8,628 bases of DNA from an archaeon (GTDB lineage Archaea; Aenigmatarchaeota; Aenigmatarchaeia; GW2011-AR5; GCA-2688965). The position numbers and the translations under genes were made by a program. Shown in pieces: positions 1-5,300 of the stretch (within the stretch, counting starts at the first letter, position 1; each line of letters begins with the position of its first letter). The DNA is taken from contig NZEE01000125.1 of assembly GCA_002688965.1 (NCBI GenBank), positions 1 through 8,628 on the forward strand, read 5' to 3'. The notes under the pieces were generated by a model that was given only the letters and a program-made list of their open reading frames with translations, was not told the DNA's origin and did no database searches.

Positions 1-2
1 TA

Positions 3-110
3 TCACCAACAGGTAAAGAAGCTATGATTCCTGTTGCTGTATTTGCTTGTGAGTTGTGTGGTCATATCAATGATGAATTTAAAGATTCTTCTGGGATATC
101 AACGGTGTAG
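3..110 (+). CDS. C-terminal end of a Cys-pair phage protein (partial, 5' end outside window)
   Basis: An open frame enters from the left edge and ends at TAG 108-110, giving 35 residues. The visible part reads ...IPVAVFACELCGHINDEF..., with one CxxC pair followed by Gly-His-Ile-Asn. This is a common pattern at the end of small phage zinc-knuckle or half-ribbon proteins. The other two forward frames close within the first 30 bases, so this is the only frame that can be coding here. A second Cys pair, if there is one, lies upstream. The next gene starts four bases later in the same frame. Function unknown; the assignment as coding rests on the CxxC and the tight junction. Confidence 0.55.
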   Translation, partial: SPTGKEAMIPVAVFACELCGHINDEFKDSSGISTV

Positions 111-113
111 ACA

Positions 114-332
114 GTGCCAGACTATACTTTTAAATGTCCAATTTGTTCTGTGTCTATAGATGTAAAACAGAGTATGAATGCATCAGCACCCATCTGTGAA
201 AGATGTAAAGATGTTAGTAGTGGAATACATACACCGATAATGGAAAGGGTTTGGAAGATGAATAGTGAACCACAATTTAAAGGTGGTGGTTGGGCTAAGG
301 ATAATTATTCAAAACCACCTAAACCTAGTTGA
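114..332 (+). CDS. FmdB-type small zinc-ribbon protein
   Basis: A 72-aa protein with a GTG start. It opens MPDYTFKCPIC, the typical MPxYxFxC opening of FmdB-family putative regulatory proteins, and this decides the GTG start although no good Shine-Dalgarno is visible. Two Cys pairs, C8/C11 and C28/C31, should bind one zinc. Residues 44-60 (MERVWK...QFKGGGW) match the family's usual second half, where a short basic strand is followed by FKGxGW. The tail KDNYSKPPKPS is probably disordered. The family's biochemical role is unknown: bacterial members are annotated as regulators on weak grounds, and in phages they are common small accessory proteins. It shares its frame with the upstream partial gene, separated by TAG and one sense codon. 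A 35-base gap follows it. Confidence 0.7.
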   Translation: MPDYTFKCPICSVSIDVKQSMNASAPICERCKDVSSGIHTPIMERVWKMNSEPQFKGGGWAKDNYSKPPKPS

Positions 333-357
333 AGTGTTAAAGATAAATCCTCGTGTT

Positions 358-362
358 AGGAG
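358..362 (+). promoter_or_regulatory. Ribosome binding site of the clamp-loader-like gene
   Basis: AGGAG lies five bases before ATG 368. It is one of the strongest Shine-Dalgarno matches in the window and sits in a short true intergenic gap, which supports independent initiation of this gene. Confidence 0.6.
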
Positions 363-367
363 TTTAG

Positions 368-787
368 ATGACGATATTTAATTGGTTAGACCAAATTTTA
401 GTTCACAAAAAATCGTGGGATACATTTTCTGATATAGATAAAAAATCATTTAGCATATTCATAATAAATCGTTGGTTATCAATGGATAATGATTTTATAG
501 AGATAGTAAATTATTTTCAAAAATATTCAATAGGATTATTAGAATCAAGAGAAGTATACAAGTGGTATTGTGATATTTTACCAAAGGGTAAAAGGTATAA
601 TAAATATGTTAAAGGTAACAAAGGTAAGAAATATGATAAAATGTTGATTTCTACAATGACTAGATATTTTGAATGTAGTAAATTACATGCTACAGAATAT
701 ATTAAATTGATGAGTAAAGAAGAATTAAGAAGTATACTTGAACTTTATGGAACAGACAAAAAACAAATTAAGAAGGTATTAAAATGA
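368..787 (+). CDS. Putative sliding-clamp loader small subunit (T4 gp62-like)
   Basis: A 139-aa, basic, largely helical protein. Two stretches recall the small clamp-loader subunit of T4-like phages. FIINRWLS (residues 31-38) resembles the F-I-x-N-R-x-L-S segment I recall from marine T4-like homologues. PKGKRYNKY (72-80) parallels PRGKRYGKW in T4 gp62. The C-terminal half (about 90-139) matches the helical end, where a small Y-x-x-S/D segment is followed by a leucine helix and a Lys-rich tail. In T4, gp62 joins gp44 ATPase subunits to load the gp45 clamp on DNA during replication. This protein is shorter than T4 gp62 (about 187 aa) but close to the short environmental forms. Neither gp44 nor gp45 nor regA is visible in the window. 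The stop overlaps the next start as ATGA. The call comes from remembered motifs, not a search. Confidence 0.6.
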   Translation: MTIFNWLDQILVHKKSWDTFSDIDKKSFSIFIINRWLSMDNDFIEIVNYFQKYSIGLLESREVYKWYCDILPKGKRYNKYVKGNKGKKYDKMLISTMTRYFECSKLHATEYIKLMSKEELRSILELYGTDKKQIKKVLK

Positions 788-1269
788 GTAAAAAGATATT
801 AAAAGATGCACCACAACGGAAGACATATAAAGTTGAGGATTTTGGTGAAGTCATTGCGACAGACAAAAATGGGAAACCATTTATAGCATATAAAAATGTT
901 GAGAAGAAAGAAAGTAATTCTCATTTAACAGTTGATGCGGTTGCTTTAATGGAACAAGAATGGCCAGAGATGACAAAAGAGTTTAAAAGATTACAACGAG
1001 AACAATATGTATTATTTTGTCGTAAGCAACATGATTATGGTCCAGGAAATATATCAGTTGGAACACCATTACAGACACAAGAAGATGTTAAGTTATCTCT
1101 TACAGGATTATGGTTTAGAATTAATGACAAGATACAAAGAGTTAAAACTTTATTGATGGGAAATAAAGAAGCAGCTATAAACAATGAACCAATTGAAGAT
1201 GCTTTTCTTGATATGTCAAATTATGGTATTATGGCTACAATCGTGAAGAATGGAAAATGGGGAAAGTAG
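784..1269 (+). CDS. DUF1599 / nucleotide-modification-associated domain 1 protein
   Basis: A 161-aa protein. After a variable N-terminus (1-55), residues 70-161 carry the features of DUF1599: a helix leading to KQHDYG (81-86), a stretch with a conserved arginine before KIQRVKTLL, and EDAFLDMSNYGIMA (138-151), where acidic residues line one helix as in the all-alpha NTP-pyrophosphatase-like fold. The domain has been called nucleotide modification associated domain 1 because it recurs beside DNA base modification genes. It may handle modified nucleotides or act on a nucleotide precursor, but its activity is not established. The start overlaps the previous stop as ATGA. The end overlaps the Mom-like gene by 13 bases, a linkage that fits a shared modification role. 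No ribosome site stronger than the A-rich AAGAAGG at 770-776 is visible. Confidence 0.72.
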   Translation: MSKKILKDAPQRKTYKVEDFGEVIATDKNGKPFIAYKNVEKKESNSHLTVDAVALMEQEWPEMTKEFKRLQREQYVLFCRKQHDYGPGNISVGTPLQTQEDVKLSLTGLWFRINDKIQRVKTLLMGNKEAAINNEPIEDAFLDMSNYGIMATIVKNGKWGK

Positions 1270-2015
1270 ACAAAACCAAAATAACCATTCGTGAGATATC
1301 GAAGAAGATAGCTAAAGATATGATTGTTAAGAATCATTATAGTCATGCTTGGACTAGTTGTCGTTATGCGTTGGGTATTTTTTATGAGATGGATAACGAA
1401 CATAGTTTTTTTGATGAAAAAGATGAAAAGTTAGCTGGTGTTGCTGTTTATGGATATCCAGTTGGAGCTAAAGCAGCTTCTTCTATTTCACCAATGTTAC
1501 AGGCGAAGGAAGCGTTGGAGTTAACAAGATTATTCATATATGAAGAATATGGTAAAAATATGGAAAGTATTTCTATATCTAAAACATTTAAGTGGCTGAA
1601 ACAAAATGCTCCAGATATAAAAGTTCTAATATCATATGCAGATCCTGGTCAAGAACACATTGGTGGTATATATCAAGCTACCAATTGGGTTTATCAGGGA
1701 ACTAATTTAGGAATTATGGATAATTATGGAATCAAATTAGAACCTGGTGGTAAGTGGATACATTCAAGAACTGTATTTGTTATGTTTGGTTCTGGTAATT
1801 TAGAACATCTGAAGAGCAGAATAGGACACACATTTTGGAGAAGAAAAGAACCAAGAAAACATCGTTTCTTTTATTTATTAGGAACTAAAGGGGAGAAGAA
1901 AAAGATTATGTCAAATCTTAAACATCTACAGAAACCATACCCAAAGAATCCAAAAGAATATGTTCCAGAGATAGAAGAAATTATAGTTGAAGAGAAAAAG
2001 GATTTTTATGAATAG
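1257..2015 (+). CDS. Mom-like DNA modification protein (GNAT-like fold)
   Basis: A 252-aa protein recalling the phage Mu Mom family, which converts adenine in DNA to a carbamoylmethylated form and protects phage DNA from restriction. Visible hallmarks in order: KNHYSHAW (25-32, with H27 and H30), a strand segment LAGVAVYGYPVG in the middle of the first half, ELTRLFI (first-half end), SKTFKWLKQNAPDIKVLISYADPGQEHIGGIYQATNW with D129 in the SYADP loop, and a C-terminal KHRFFYLLG strand. The His near the N-terminus and the Asp in SYADP correspond to positions thought important in Mom. Unlike Mu, no com translational activator is apparent. The ATG overlaps the preceding gene by 13 bases and has only a weak purine-rich site. 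The next Met is residue 22, too close to the NHYSH motif, so the longer start is preferred. The C-terminal 40 residues are basic and proline-rich. Confidence 0.8.
   Translation: MGKVDKTKITIREISKKIAKDMIVKNHYSHAWTSCRYALGIFYEMDNEHSFFDEKDEKLAGVAVYGYPVGAKAASSISPMLQAKEALELTRLFIYEEYGKNMESISISKTFKWLKQNAPDIKVLISYADPGQEHIGGIYQATNWVYQGTNLGIMDNYGIKLEPGGKWIHSRTVFVMFGSGNLEHLKSRIGHTFWRRKEPRKHRFFYLLGTKGEKKKIMSNLKHLQKPYPKNPKEYVPEIEEIIVEEKKDFYE
1998..2002 (+). promoter_or_regulatory. Ribosome binding site fixing the nuclease start
   Basis: AAGGA lies five bases before ATG 2008. This favours ATG 2008 over the in-frame TTG at 1987, which has no comparable site and would add seven basic residues (MKRKRIF) that are simply the Mom-like gene's end read in another frame. 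Confidence 0.6.
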
Positions 2016-2871
2016 AATATCATATTCACAGTTGTCTATGTTTTCTGATTGTCCACATAGATGGAAGTTAAATTATATAGATGGTTACAGAATATCAGAA
2101 CCAAGTATTCATTTGTTGTTTGGAACAGCAATGCATGAAACATTACAAAAGTATCTTAATGTTATGTATGAGTTTACAGTTAAGAGAGCTAATCAACTTA
2201 ATTTAGAACGAACATTACAAGAGAAAATGATTGAGGTATTCAATAAAGATAAAGAAACATATGGAAAAGATCCATGTACAAAAGAACAATTACAAGAGTT
2301 CTTCCAAGATGGTTGTGACATTCTTGATTTCTTTAAGAAAAGACGAGGTGAGTATTTCAGCAAAAAAGGTTATGAATTAATTGGCTGTGAAGTTCCAGTC
2401 GAACTAGATTTACAGAAAAATTTAAGATGGGTTGGTTATATTGATATTGTTATTAAGGATACAATTGGAGATGTGATTAAAATATATGATATAAAAACAT
2501 CGACAAAGGGTTGGAACAAATGGATGAAAGCTGATGAGAATAAAACACAACAGTTACTGTTGTATAAACAATTTTATTCAAAACAACATAATTATCCTAT
2601 TGAACAAATTGAAGTAGAATATTTCATAGTGAAGAGAAAATTATATGAAAATGTAGATTGGCCACAGAAAAGAGTTCAGAAATTTTCACCTGCGAGTGGA
2701 ACTGTGTCAATGAATAAGGTAGCGAGAAAACTTTCAAAATTTATTGATGAGGGTTTTAATGATGATGGTAGTCATACAACAGATAATTTACTACCAACAC
2801 CTAGTAAGAAATCTTGTAGATTTTGTGAGTTTAATCAAACAGAACATTGTAAAGTTGGAGTAAGGTCATGA
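2008..2871 (+). CDS. PD-(D/E)XK nuclease with Cas4/AddB-like four-cysteine pattern
   Basis: A 287-aa protein of the RecB/Cas4-type nuclease superfamily (PDDEXK_1 type). The N-terminus ISYSQLSMFSDCPHRW (4-19) is the family's usual opening helix with C15. GTAMHETL follows with H43. The catalytic core is D146 in VGYIDIV, D161-I-K163 in YDIKTS, then Q182-xxx-Y186 (QLLLY). The C-terminus has C270-xx-C273-x7-C281. One early Cys plus three late Cys matches the 4Fe-4S arrangement of Cas4, AddB and Dna2. The enzyme should therefore be a metal-dependent DNA exonuclease or end-processing nuclease carrying an Fe-S cluster. No helicase domain is fused. Its start overlaps the Mom-like gene by eight bases and its stop overlaps the next ATG as ATGA. 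Possible roles are recombination, host DNA degradation or replication-end processing. The length is typical for phage stand-alone members. Confidence 0.85.
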   Translation: MNRISYSQLSMFSDCPHRWKLNYIDGYRISEPSIHLLFGTAMHETLQKYLNVMYEFTVKRANQLNLERTLQEKMIEVFNKDKETYGKDPCTKEQLQEFFQDGCDILDFFKKRRGEYFSKKGYELIGCEVPVELDLQKNLRWVGYIDIVIKDTIGDVIKIYDIKTSTKGWNKWMKADENKTQQLLLYKQFYSKQHNYPIEQIEVEYFIVKRKLYENVDWPQKRVQKFSPASGTVSMNKVARKLSKFIDEGFNDDGSHTTDNLLPTPSKKSCRFCEFNQTEHCKVGVRS

Positions 2872-3275
2872 GTAATTTAAGACATTATCGTCATAGTTTG
2901 AGATTAAAATTAGATGATATAATAATAAATGAAGCTTTTGAAAAAAAGATCTTGGAAAATATAAGATATTGTCGTAATTTAGTGGGTGGTCAATTTAGAG
3001 TAGTTTTTTGGTCTGATAAGGCTAACGCGTATGATACGAAGGAGTTTGTTAAACGGAATGAACATTTATTATTTGAGGTAAACACTAAAATTACAAAAAA
3101 GTTCGCACCAGTTTGGTATTTAATTAGAGGTCTTGGTGACAAAAGTGATTGGCGTTATAAAAGTGAGAGTTATACGAGTGATGATATATTAGATGGTATA
3201 GCGTCATTCATCAAATTAGTAAAACATATTAAGAATAGGGATAAAACTGAAAATGAAAGTAGGCATAGTAGGTAG
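2868..3275 (+). CDS. Hypothetical protein, 135 aa
   Basis: I do not recognise this family. The protein is basic and soluble, with no signal peptide or membrane segment. Predicted content is an N-terminal helix (about 12-37), a short strand (FRVVFWSD, 43-50), a helix over TKEFVKRNEHLLFEV, another hydrophobic segment (APVWYLIRGLGD) and a C-terminal amphipathic helix (about 103-122), then a charged tail. The start overlaps the nuclease stop as ATGA and is preceded by GGAG at 2857-2860. The last 23 bases overlap the SLOG gene in another frame, so the tail KTENESRHSR is constrained by that gene. Tight coupling to both neighbours suggests co-translation with the nuclease and a related DNA-metabolism role, but that is inference. 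Confidence 0.7.
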   Translation: MSNLRHYRHSLRLKLDDIIINEAFEKKILENIRYCRNLVGGQFRVVFWSDKANAYDTKEFVKRNEHLLFEVNTKITKKFAPVWYLIRGLGDKSDWRYKSESYTSDDILDGIASFIKLVKHIKNRDKTENESRHSR

Positions 3276-3654
3276 TCGTAGATATGAAGATAAAAAGAAA
3301 ATTAAAGATTTTATTTTCAAACTTAAAGAACAACATGGTGAAGATACAATTATAGTAAGTGGTGGTTGTAAAAATGGGGCTGACAAATATGCTAAGAAAT
3401 ATGCATTGGAACTTGGATTGCAATATGAAGAATATCCACCATTTCATGAAGTTCATAATTTATATTGTACTTTACCAGAATCAAGATATAGAAAACCATA
3501 TAATGTAAAAAACTATTTTGTTCGAAATAAGATAATAGCTCAAACAAGTGACATTGTAGTTGCTTTTGTTCCTAAAGGTATTATGTCAAATGGAACAGAT
3601 TCAACTTTAAAGTATGCTGAACAATTTAATAAAAAAACAATAATAATTCATTAG
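3253..3654 (+). CDS. SLOG-superfamily nucleotide-binding protein (YspA/DUF2493-like)
   Basis: A 133-aa Rossmann-like protein. Motifs in order are GIVGSRRY (4-11), SGGCKNGAD (36-44), VRNKIIAQTSDIVVAF (90-105) and NGTDSTLKYA (about 113-122). These are the GSRxF, SGGxxGAD, RNxxI and GTxxT signatures of the DUF2493/YspA branch of the SLOG superfamily, related to DprA and the LOG phosphoribohydrolases. Members bind nucleotides or ADP-ribose-like ligands, and phage versions are common but of unknown function. An insertion around residues 60-88 (YPPFHEVHN...RKPYN) is longer than in minimal members. The ATG lies inside the previous gene; MKVGIVGSR must be the true N-terminus because the first strand starts there. 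TAG ends the gene and a real intergenic gap follows, so this may be the last gene of a transcription unit. It could sense nucleotides linked to the upstream modification genes. Confidence 0.82.
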   Translation: MKVGIVGSRRYEDKKKIKDFIFKLKEQHGEDTIIVSGGCKNGADKYAKKYALELGLQYEEYPPFHEVHNLYCTLPESRYRKPYNVKNYFVRNKIIAQTSDIVVAFVPKGIMSNGTDSTLKYAEQFNKKTIIIH

Positions 3655-3709
3655 TTTTCTTATTTTATATATATTTATATATATATAACATTAAGATAGG
3701 AGAATGGTT
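3655..3709 (+). promoter_or_regulatory. A/T-only gap: possible promoter region and start-deciding ribosome site
   Basis: Positions 3655-3688 are almost purely A and T, with a 14-base perfect palindrome of alternating TA at 3675-3688. TATATA and TATAAC stretches could serve as a -10 or T4-late-like element, though the late consensus TATAAATA is not present. AGGAG at 3698-3702 is seven bases before ATG 3710 but only one base before ATG 3704, so 3710 is the likely start of the next gene. This is the largest non-coding gap in the window and follows the end of the modification block. Promoter activity is inferred from composition and position only. Confidence 0.4.
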
Positions 3710-3907
3710 ATGAATGAAACTAAATTGACATCAGTAAAGTTGTTAAAAGAATTATATGACAGATTTAAATTGACAACAATCAACACAAAGATGACACTAC
3801 AGAAACTTACAAATAGATCAATTGATTTATATCTCACGGATGATAATTTCAAAGATAGGATAGAAACTTATAATAATTTAAGTGCTAGTGGTAGTAACAG
3901 TTTATAA
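3710..3907 (+). CDS. Small ribbon-helix-helix-like protein
   Basis: A 65-aa protein when begun at ATG 3710. KLTSVKLLKELYDRFKLTTINTK, TLQKLTNRSIDLYL is arranged like an Arc/MetJ-type ribbon-helix-helix: a short basic strand (T4-K10), a first helix (about 12-20), a turn, and a second helix (about 29-42, with the frequent TLQxLxNRxI pattern). Such proteins dimerise and bind palindromic DNA. The tail (50-65) is Asn/Ser-rich and likely flexible. The palindrome directly upstream offers an obvious candidate operator for autoregulation. It is preceded by AGGAG and is 16 bases from the first glycosyltransferase. An alternative reading is a small non-DNA-binding phage accessory protein; the first helix is somewhat irregular. 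Confidence 0.6.
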   Translation: MNETKLTSVKLLKELYDRFKLTTINTKMTLQKLTNRSIDLYLTDDNFKDRIETYNNLSASGSNSL

Positions 3908-3923
3908 AATAGAGGGTTAATCT

Positions 3924-5300
3924 ATGTCAAAGAAGAAGATATTGTTGATGTCTGATGATTTACGAATGCATGGTGGGGTGGCATGTGTATCAAAAGATAT
4001 TGTTATTGAAACTATAGAAGAATATGATTGGGTTCAGATTGCTGGTGCTGTCAAACATCCAGAAGAAGGTAAGATTGTTGATATGTCTGAAGCACTTGAT
4101 AAAGAAAAAGGAATTACCGGCTCTTACTTAAAAATATATCCTGTAAGTGGATATGGGAATCCTGATATATTGCGTCAGATAATGGAAATTGAAAAACCAG
4201 ATGCTATATTACATTATACGGATCCACGATTTTGGATTTGGTTTTATAATATGGAACACGAAATAAGACAACATATTCCTATATTTTATTATAACATATG
4301 GGATAATTTACCAGATCCATTATATAATACAAATTATTATAGAAGTTGTGATTTATTGATGGCGATATCAAGACAGACATATGGGATAAATAAACGGATA
4401 TTGTCAAAATATGGATATGAAGATTGGCAGGTAACTTATGTTCCACACGGTATAAGTTCAAAAAGATTTTTTAAAATCAAAGATAAAGGTGATACACAAT
4501 TTAAAAAGTTTGAAGAACAATATGGTTTAGATAAATATAAATTTAAGGTGTTATATTTGAATAGAAATATAAGACGAAAACAACCGGGTGATGTTGTGTT
4601 AGCTTATAAACATTTTATGGATAGTCTCGAGGAAGAACAAAGAAAAGAATGTGTATTAGTATTTCACACACAACCATCTGATGATAATGGAACTGATTTA
4701 CGGGCGGTGTGTAGAACTTTGATACCAGATTATGATGTTGTATTTACATATGATAATGGTGGTCCGATGGATGATATGAAAATGAATAATTTATATAATT
4801 CAATAGATGTTTATGTGAATATAGCATCAAATGAGGGATTTGGTTTAGGTAGTTGCGAAGCACTTACAACAGGAAATCCGATTGTAGTGAACGTGACTGG
4901 TGGTTTACAAGATCAATGTGGATTTAAGAAAGAAGATGGTTCATATCTTACAGAAGATGATTATATTGAATTAAGTTCTAACCATAGAGGTGAATATAAA
5001 GAACATGGTGAATGGGTCAAACCTGTATTTCCGAGTAACGTATCACTTCAAGGTTCACCACTTACACCATATATTTTTGATGATAGAGTTCAATATGAAG
5101 ATGCTGGAAATGCACTTCGTTATTGGTATGATAAAGGACCGGAAGAACGAGAGAGGTGTGGTGAATTGGGAATACAGTTTGTGAAAGATAAAAATATTGG
5201 AATGGACGGTGAATTAATGGGTCAAAGATTTATTACATCAATAAATGGTGCATTTAAGAATTGGAAGTCTAGAGAGAAATACACATTGGAGGCTGTATAA
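3924..5300 (+). CDS. GT-B glycosyltransferase, GT4-like (first of tandem pair)
   Basis: A 458-aa cytosolic glycosyltransferase with two Rossmann-like halves. N-terminal domain: KKILLMSDDLRMHGGVA (3-20), where the GG loop is the usual acceptor/nucleotide loop of GT-B enzymes. WDNLPDP begins at residue 126 and VPHG (173-176) closes the domain. C-terminal domain: LNRNIRRKQP (about 212-221) supplies the basic residues that contact the donor diphosphate, and E304-GFGLGSC-E312 is the EX7E motif of retaining GT4 enzymes. Residues about 330-385 form a long insertion, GEYKEHGEWVKPVFPSN and after, probably a lid or acceptor loop. AGAGGG at 3911-3916 gives a good ribosome site. The stop overlaps the next gene by one base (TAATG). 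Donor and acceptor cannot be deduced. It resembles its neighbour in architecture but differs strongly in sequence, so any duplication is old. It lacks the KLPKLKKV tail. Confidence 0.85.
   Translation: MSKKKILLMSDDLRMHGGVACVSKDIVIETIEEYDWVQIAGAVKHPEEGKIVDMSEALDKEKGITGSYLKIYPVSGYGNPDILRQIMEIEKPDAILHYTDPRFWIWFYNMEHEIRQHIPIFYYNIWDNLPDPLYNTNYYRSCDLLMAISRQTYGINKRILSKYGYEDWQVTYVPHGISSKRFFKIKDKGDTQFKKFEEQYGLDKYKFKVLYLNRNIRRKQPGDVVLAYKHFMDSLEEEQRKECVLVFHTQPSDDNGTDLRAVCRTLIPDYDVVFTYDNGGPMDDMKMNNLYNSIDVYVNIASNEGFGLGSCEALTTGNPIVVNVTGGLQDQCGFKKEDGSYLTEDDYIELSSNHRGEYKEHGEWVKPVFPSNVSLQGSPLTPYIFDDRVQYEDAGNALRYWYDKGPEERERCGELGIQFVKDKNIGMDGELMGQRFITSINGAFKNWKSREKYTLEAV

Noticed and set aside
1221..1403. Reverse-strand open frame opposite the Mom-like gene
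   Set aside because: It lies antisense to a well-supported gene, has low-complexity hydrophobic content, and no other gene uses that strand. The same applies to the reverse frames at 3229-3456, 4279-4461, 6708-6962 and 7500-7703.
1987..2007. Extended TTG start for the nuclease
   Set aside because: AAGGA at 1998-2002 is ideally placed for ATG 2008, and the extra residues are not part of the family's N-terminal motif.
2008..2871. CRISPR adaptation Cas4
   Set aside because: The nuclease has the Cas4-like cysteine pattern, but no cas1, cas2 or repeat array is present, and phages often carry such nucleases alone.
3655..3690. Intrinsic terminator after the SLOG gene
   Set aside because: The palindrome is pure A/T with no G-C stem and is not followed by a clear T-run, so it is a poor terminator candidate.
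3704..3709. ATG 3704 as start of the ribbon-helix-helix-like gene
   Set aside because: It is only one base from AGGAG; ATG 3710 has a seven-base spacing.
4990..5184. Forward open frame of 64 codons inside the first glycosyltransferase
   Set aside because: It lies within the conserved C-terminal domain of that enzyme in another frame, with His/Met-rich content and no family resemblance.
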